From Gammaproteobacteria bacterium (GTDB taxonomy: Bacteria; Pseudomonadota; Gammaproteobacteria; Xanthomonadales; Xanthomonadaceae), in contig JAAZHF010000011.1 in assembly GCA_012510865.1 (NCBI GenBank), forward strand, positions 1 through 15,115: 15,115 nucleotides of DNA, written 5' to 3'. The notes under the pieces were generated by a model. That model was not told the origin of the DNA, ran no database searches, and was given only the letters and a program-made list of their open reading frames with translations. A program made the translations under genes and the position numbers. Below are positions 12,816-15,115 of this stretch, piece by piece (position 1 is the first letter of the stretch; every line of letters begins with the position of its first letter).

Positions 12816-14123
12816 ATGGAGGCCGCCCCCCGTGACCGCGCCGTCGAACGCCTGCTGCGCGGCCTGTATTCGGCCGCGCTGTACCTGCTGGTGCCGGTCA
12901 CCGTCTACCACCTGATCTGGCGTGGATTCCGCCAGGCCGAGTACCTGGCGCGCTGGGGCGAGCGCTACGCCGCCTATCGCACGCCGGCGCTGCACGACGG
13001 CTGCATCTGGGTGCACGCGGTGTCGGTGGGAGAGGTGAACGCGGCGGCGCCCCTGGTGAACGCGCTGCTGGAGCTCCGCCCCGACCTGCGCCTGCTGGTC
13101 ACCACGATCACTCCGATCGGGTCGGCGCACGTGCGCGCGCTGTGGGGCGACAGCGTCGAGCACGTATACCTGCCCTACGACCTGTCGGGCGCGGTGCGCC
13201 GCTTCCTCGACCACTTCCGCCCGCGGCTGGCGCTGGTGCTCGAGACCGAGCTCTGGCCCAACCTCCTGTTCTGCTGCCGCGACCACGGCATCCCCGCCTA
13301 CCTGGTCAACGCACGGCTGTCGGAGCGCTCGCTGCGCGGCTATCGCGCGCTGCGCCCGCTGGTCGGGCGCGCGCTGCGCACGCTTGCCCGGGTGGCGGCG
13401 CAGTCCGAGGCCGACGGCGCCCGTTTCGTGCGCCTGGGCGCACTGCCCGGGGCGGTCTCGGTGCTGGGGAACCTCAAGTTCGACGGCCGGGTCGACGACG
13501 CGGCGCGGCGCACCGCGGCGGCATTCGCCGAGCACAGCGGGCGGCGCCCCGCCTGGATCGCCGCCAGCACCCATCCCGAGGAGGAGGCCGCGGTGGTCTC
13601 GATCCACCGCCGGCTCAGAGAGCGCTGGCCGGACCTGGTGCTGCTGTGGGCGCCGCGCCATCCGGAGCGCTTCCGGCCGGTGGCGCAGGCCTGCATCGAG
13701 GCCGGCTGGCGGGTCGCCACGCGCAGGCTGACGCGCTGGCCGGATGCCGACGACGACGTCTTCGTCGTCGACACGCTGGGCGAGCTGGTGCACTTCTACG
13801 CCTGCGCCGACGTCGCCTTCGTGGGCGGCAGCCTGCAGGCGGTGGGCGGCCACAACCTGCTCGAGCCGGCCGCGCTGGGCGTGGCCGTGGTCACGGGGCC
13901 GCACCTGCACAACTTCGCCGACATCGCGCGGCGGATGGAGGAGGCGGGCGCGCTGCGCATCGGCCGCGACGCCGAGGCCGTCGGCGGGGCGCTCGACGCG
14001 CTCCTGGACGACGCGGGGGCGCGCGATGCCATGGTGGCCGCGGGCCTGCAGCTGGTGCAGGAAGGGCGGGGGGCGCTGGCGCGCACCCTCGCGATGGTCA
14101 CGCCGGAGCTGCCCCCGGCGTGA
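12816..14123 (+). CDS. waaA: 3-deoxy-D-manno-octulosonic acid (Kdo) transferase
   Basis: A 435-residue GT30 glycosyltransferase (WaaA/KdtA) that transfers Kdo from CMP-Kdo to lipid IVA at the inner membrane face. It has an N-terminal membrane anchor (about 18-35) and WVHAVSVGEVNAAAPLV (65-81), including the conserved catalytic-type Glu73. TTITPIGS, YLPYDLSGAVRRFL, LVLETELWPNLL (141-152), VNARLSERS, AAQSEADGARF, GNLKFDG (218-224) and APRHPERF (279-286) follow. The donor-site block FVGGSLQAVGGHNLLEPAA (335-353) comes before VVTGPHLHNFADI. The length is slightly over the usual 420-425. The ATG is favoured by the TATCCT 8 bases before it and by alignment of the N-terminal anchor. Whether it adds one or two Kdo is not visible. 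Neighbours are lpxL (divergent) and tolC (convergent, 12 bases apart). Confidence 0.95.
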   Translation: MEAAPRDRAVERLLRGLYSAALYLLVPVTVYHLIWRGFRQAEYLARWGERYAAYRTPALHDGCIWVHAVSVGEVNAAAPLVNALLELRPDLRLLVTTITPIGSAHVRALWGDSVEHVYLPYDLSGAVRRFLDHFRPRLALVLETELWPNLLFCCRDHGIPAYLVNARLSERSLRGYRALRPLVGRALRTLARVAAQSEADGARFVRLGALPGAVSVLGNLKFDGRVDDAARRTAAAFAEHSGRRPAWIAASTHPEEEAAVVSIHRRLRERWPDLVLLWAPRHPERFRPVAQACIEAGWRVATRRLTRWPDADDDVFVVDTLGELVHFYACADVAFVGGSLQAVGGHNLLEPAALGVAVVTGPHLHNFADIARRMEEAGALRIGRDAEAVGGALDALLDDAGARDAMVAAGLQLVQEGRGALARTLAMVTPELPPA

Positions 14124-14135
14124 GCCCGGCCCCCG

Positions 14136-15115
14136 TCAGCCGTTGCCGGCGGTGCCGGGGTCGGTGTCGGGCGTGGCCGCCTCGACCGTGAGCAGGCGGT
14201 TGATCTCCTGCACGTCGTCGATCCCCAGGGTGCCGGCGGCCTGGGCCAGCAGCAGGCGGTTCTGCAGGAAGTTGTAGCGGGCAAGCGCGTACTCGCGCTC
14301 GGCGTTGAACAGGTTCTGCTGGTTGATCAACACGTCCACCACGGTGCGCGTGCCGACCTCCAGGCCGACCTGCGAGGCCTCGTATGCGCTGCGCGCGGAC
14401 ACCAGCGCCTGGCGGCGGGCTTCGATCTCGGCGACGCCGGCAACGACGGTCTGGTAGGCGTTGCGCGTGTTGCGGTCCAGCGCGCGGCGGGCCTGCTCGA
14501 ACTGCTGCTCGGAGATGTCGCGTCGCGACAGCGCCTGGCGGACCTGCGACTGGGTCGCTCCGCCGGCGAAGATCGGCACGGTCAGGGTGAGGCCCACGCT
14601 GTGGCCCTCGCCGGTCGAGGTGCCGCCGACGCCGCCCTCGCCGAAGTCGCCCCAGGCCGCGCCGTTGTCGTAGCCGGCGCCCAGCGTCAGCCGCGGCAGG
14701 TGGCCGGCGCGCGCCGTGGTCACGCCGTGTTCGGATGCGCGCAGCGCGTATTCGGCCGCGCGCAGCGAGGGGTTGTTCTCCATGGCCGTGGCCAGCCAGC
14801 GCTCGAGGCCGGCGCCATCGGGGGCCTCGGGCTGGAAGTCCTCGGGCAGCGCGCGCAGGGTGCGGACCGGGCGGCCGGTGATCTCGGCCAGCGCCTGGTA
14901 GGCGTCCTCGAGCGCGTTGCGCGACAGGATGGTGTTGGCGCGGGCCGCGTCGTACTGGGCGCGGGCCGCGTGCACGTCGGTGATCGGCGCCAGGCCGACC
15001 TCCAGGCGCTTGTCGGCGAAGTCGAACTGCTTCTGCAGAGCGGCCTCGGCGGCCGCGGCCGCGGCCAGGGTCTCGATCGCGACGAGCACGTTGAAGTAGG
15101 CGGCCGAGGTGCGCG
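14136..15115 (-). CDS. tolC: TolC family outer-membrane efflux/secretion channel (5' end outside window)
   Basis: The visible 326 codons are the C-terminal two thirds or more of a TolC-type outer membrane factor, a trimeric channel-tunnel used by type I secretion and RND/MFS efflux pumps. The frame is open to the right edge (AYFNVLVAIETL), so the signal peptide and first repeat are missing. Features are long coiled-coil helices rich in Ala/Gln/Arg, the VGLAPITDVHAARAQYDAAR turn, LTLGAGYD and SVGLTLTVPIFAGGA beta-strand segments, TRNAYQTVVAGVAEIEARRQ, and VGTRTVVDVLINQQNLFNAE with YNFLQNRLLLAQAAGTL. These are the second structural repeat of TolC. The tail (VEAATPDTDPGTAGNG) is short and polar. 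It converges with waaA, an arrangement known in xanthomonads. Which inner-membrane partner it serves is not visible. Confidence 0.93.
   Translation of the reverse strand, partial: RTSAAYFNVLVAIETLAAAAAAEAALQKQFDFADKRLEVGLAPITDVHAARAQYDAARANTILSRNALEDAYQALAEITGRPVRTLRALPEDFQPEAPDGAGLERWLATAMENNPSLRAAEYALRASEHGVTTARAGHLPRLTLGAGYDNGAAWGDFGEGGVGGTSTGEGHSVGLTLTVPIFAGGATQSQVRQALSRRDISEQQFEQARRALDRNTRNAYQTVVAGVAEIEARRQALVSARSAYEASQVGLEVGTRTVVDVLINQQNLFNAEREYALARYNFLQNRLLLAQAAGTLGIDDVQEINRLLTVEAATPDTDPGTAGNG

Noticed and set aside
13748..13770. Perfect hairpin (9-base stem, 5-base loop) inside waaA
   Set aside because: It falls on codons for an Asp run followed by Val-Phe-Val-Val (GAC/GTC), so it is explained by coding and codon bias; it lacks a U tract and is far from a gene end.
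10434..13910. Very long minus-strand open frame (about 1150 codons) spanning the O-antigen ligase, lpxL and waaA
   Set aside because: It crosses three recognised genes out of frame and shows only Arg/Ala/Gln-rich shadow sequence; stop codons are simply rare at this G+C.
14146..14158. Short hairpin CCGGC-GGT-GCCGG near the tolC/waaA convergent ends as a terminator
   Set aside because: The stem is only 5 bases, lies inside tolC coding sequence and has no following T run.
1..15115. Mobile elements, CRISPR arrays, tRNA or rRNA genes, phage or defence genes
   Set aside because: I looked through the window and found no transposase, integrase, direct-repeat/spacer pattern or RNA gene sequence; codon use and composition look uniform throughout.

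Overview
The window is about 15 kb of very G+C-rich, tightly packed chromosome, with coding on both strands and no gene-free stretch over 300 bases. The families, the strong G/C third-position bias and the gene order (waaA next to tolC; a small CHCC zinc-finger gene ahead of a GT4 glycosyltransferase and an O-antigen ligase) suggest a gammaproteobacterium of the Xanthomonadaceae/Lysobacteraceae (Luteimonas- or Lysobacter-like). That assignment rests on recognised gene order and style, not on a database search.

Region 1 (1-4197, minus strand) is the front of a group 2 Mrp/Pha multisubunit cation/H+ antiporter operon. It holds a fused A+B subunit (mnhA), then mnhC, then mnhD, joined by one-base TGATG stop/start overlaps. 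mnhD runs off the left edge and carries two in-frame amber codons, with recognisable MnhD sequence continuing in the same frame behind both. It is either a very recent pseudogene or an assembly/sequencing error.

Region 2 (4305-9128) is a set of small housekeeping or accessory genes: an atypical NAD(P)-dependent SDR/epimerase (+), an EamA/DMT exporter (-), an Mpo1-like (DUF962) membrane protein (-), an ELM1/DUF1022 family protein (-), and a divergent pair of plus-strand genes, rutE-type malonic semialdehyde reductase followed by a pirin-like bicupin that has lost its metal ligands.

Region 3 (9165-14123) is a cell-envelope/LPS block. A three-gene overlapping plus-strand unit (zf-CHCC protein, GT4 glycosyltransferase, WaaL-like O-antigen ligase) converges on an LpxL/LpxP-type lipid A acyltransferase (-). 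That gene is divergent from waaA (Kdo transferase, +). Together they cover Kdo addition to lipid IVA, secondary acylation of the Kdo2-lipid IVA product, a sugar transfer, and ligation of O-antigen to the finished core. Region 4 (14136-15115, minus) is the 3' part of a TolC-type outer-membrane channel.

A recurring theme is gene starts preceded by a TAnnnT-like -10 hexamer. At four of them (epimerase, EamA, lpxL, waaA) it lies only 5-7 bases before the start codon, which predicts leaderless mRNAs. I found no mobile element, CRISPR array, tRNA, rRNA or convincing intrinsic terminator. I do not see a clear undescribed multi-gene system here. The best leads are the amber-interrupted mnhD, the ligand-less pirin and zinc-finger proteins, and the promoter architecture.
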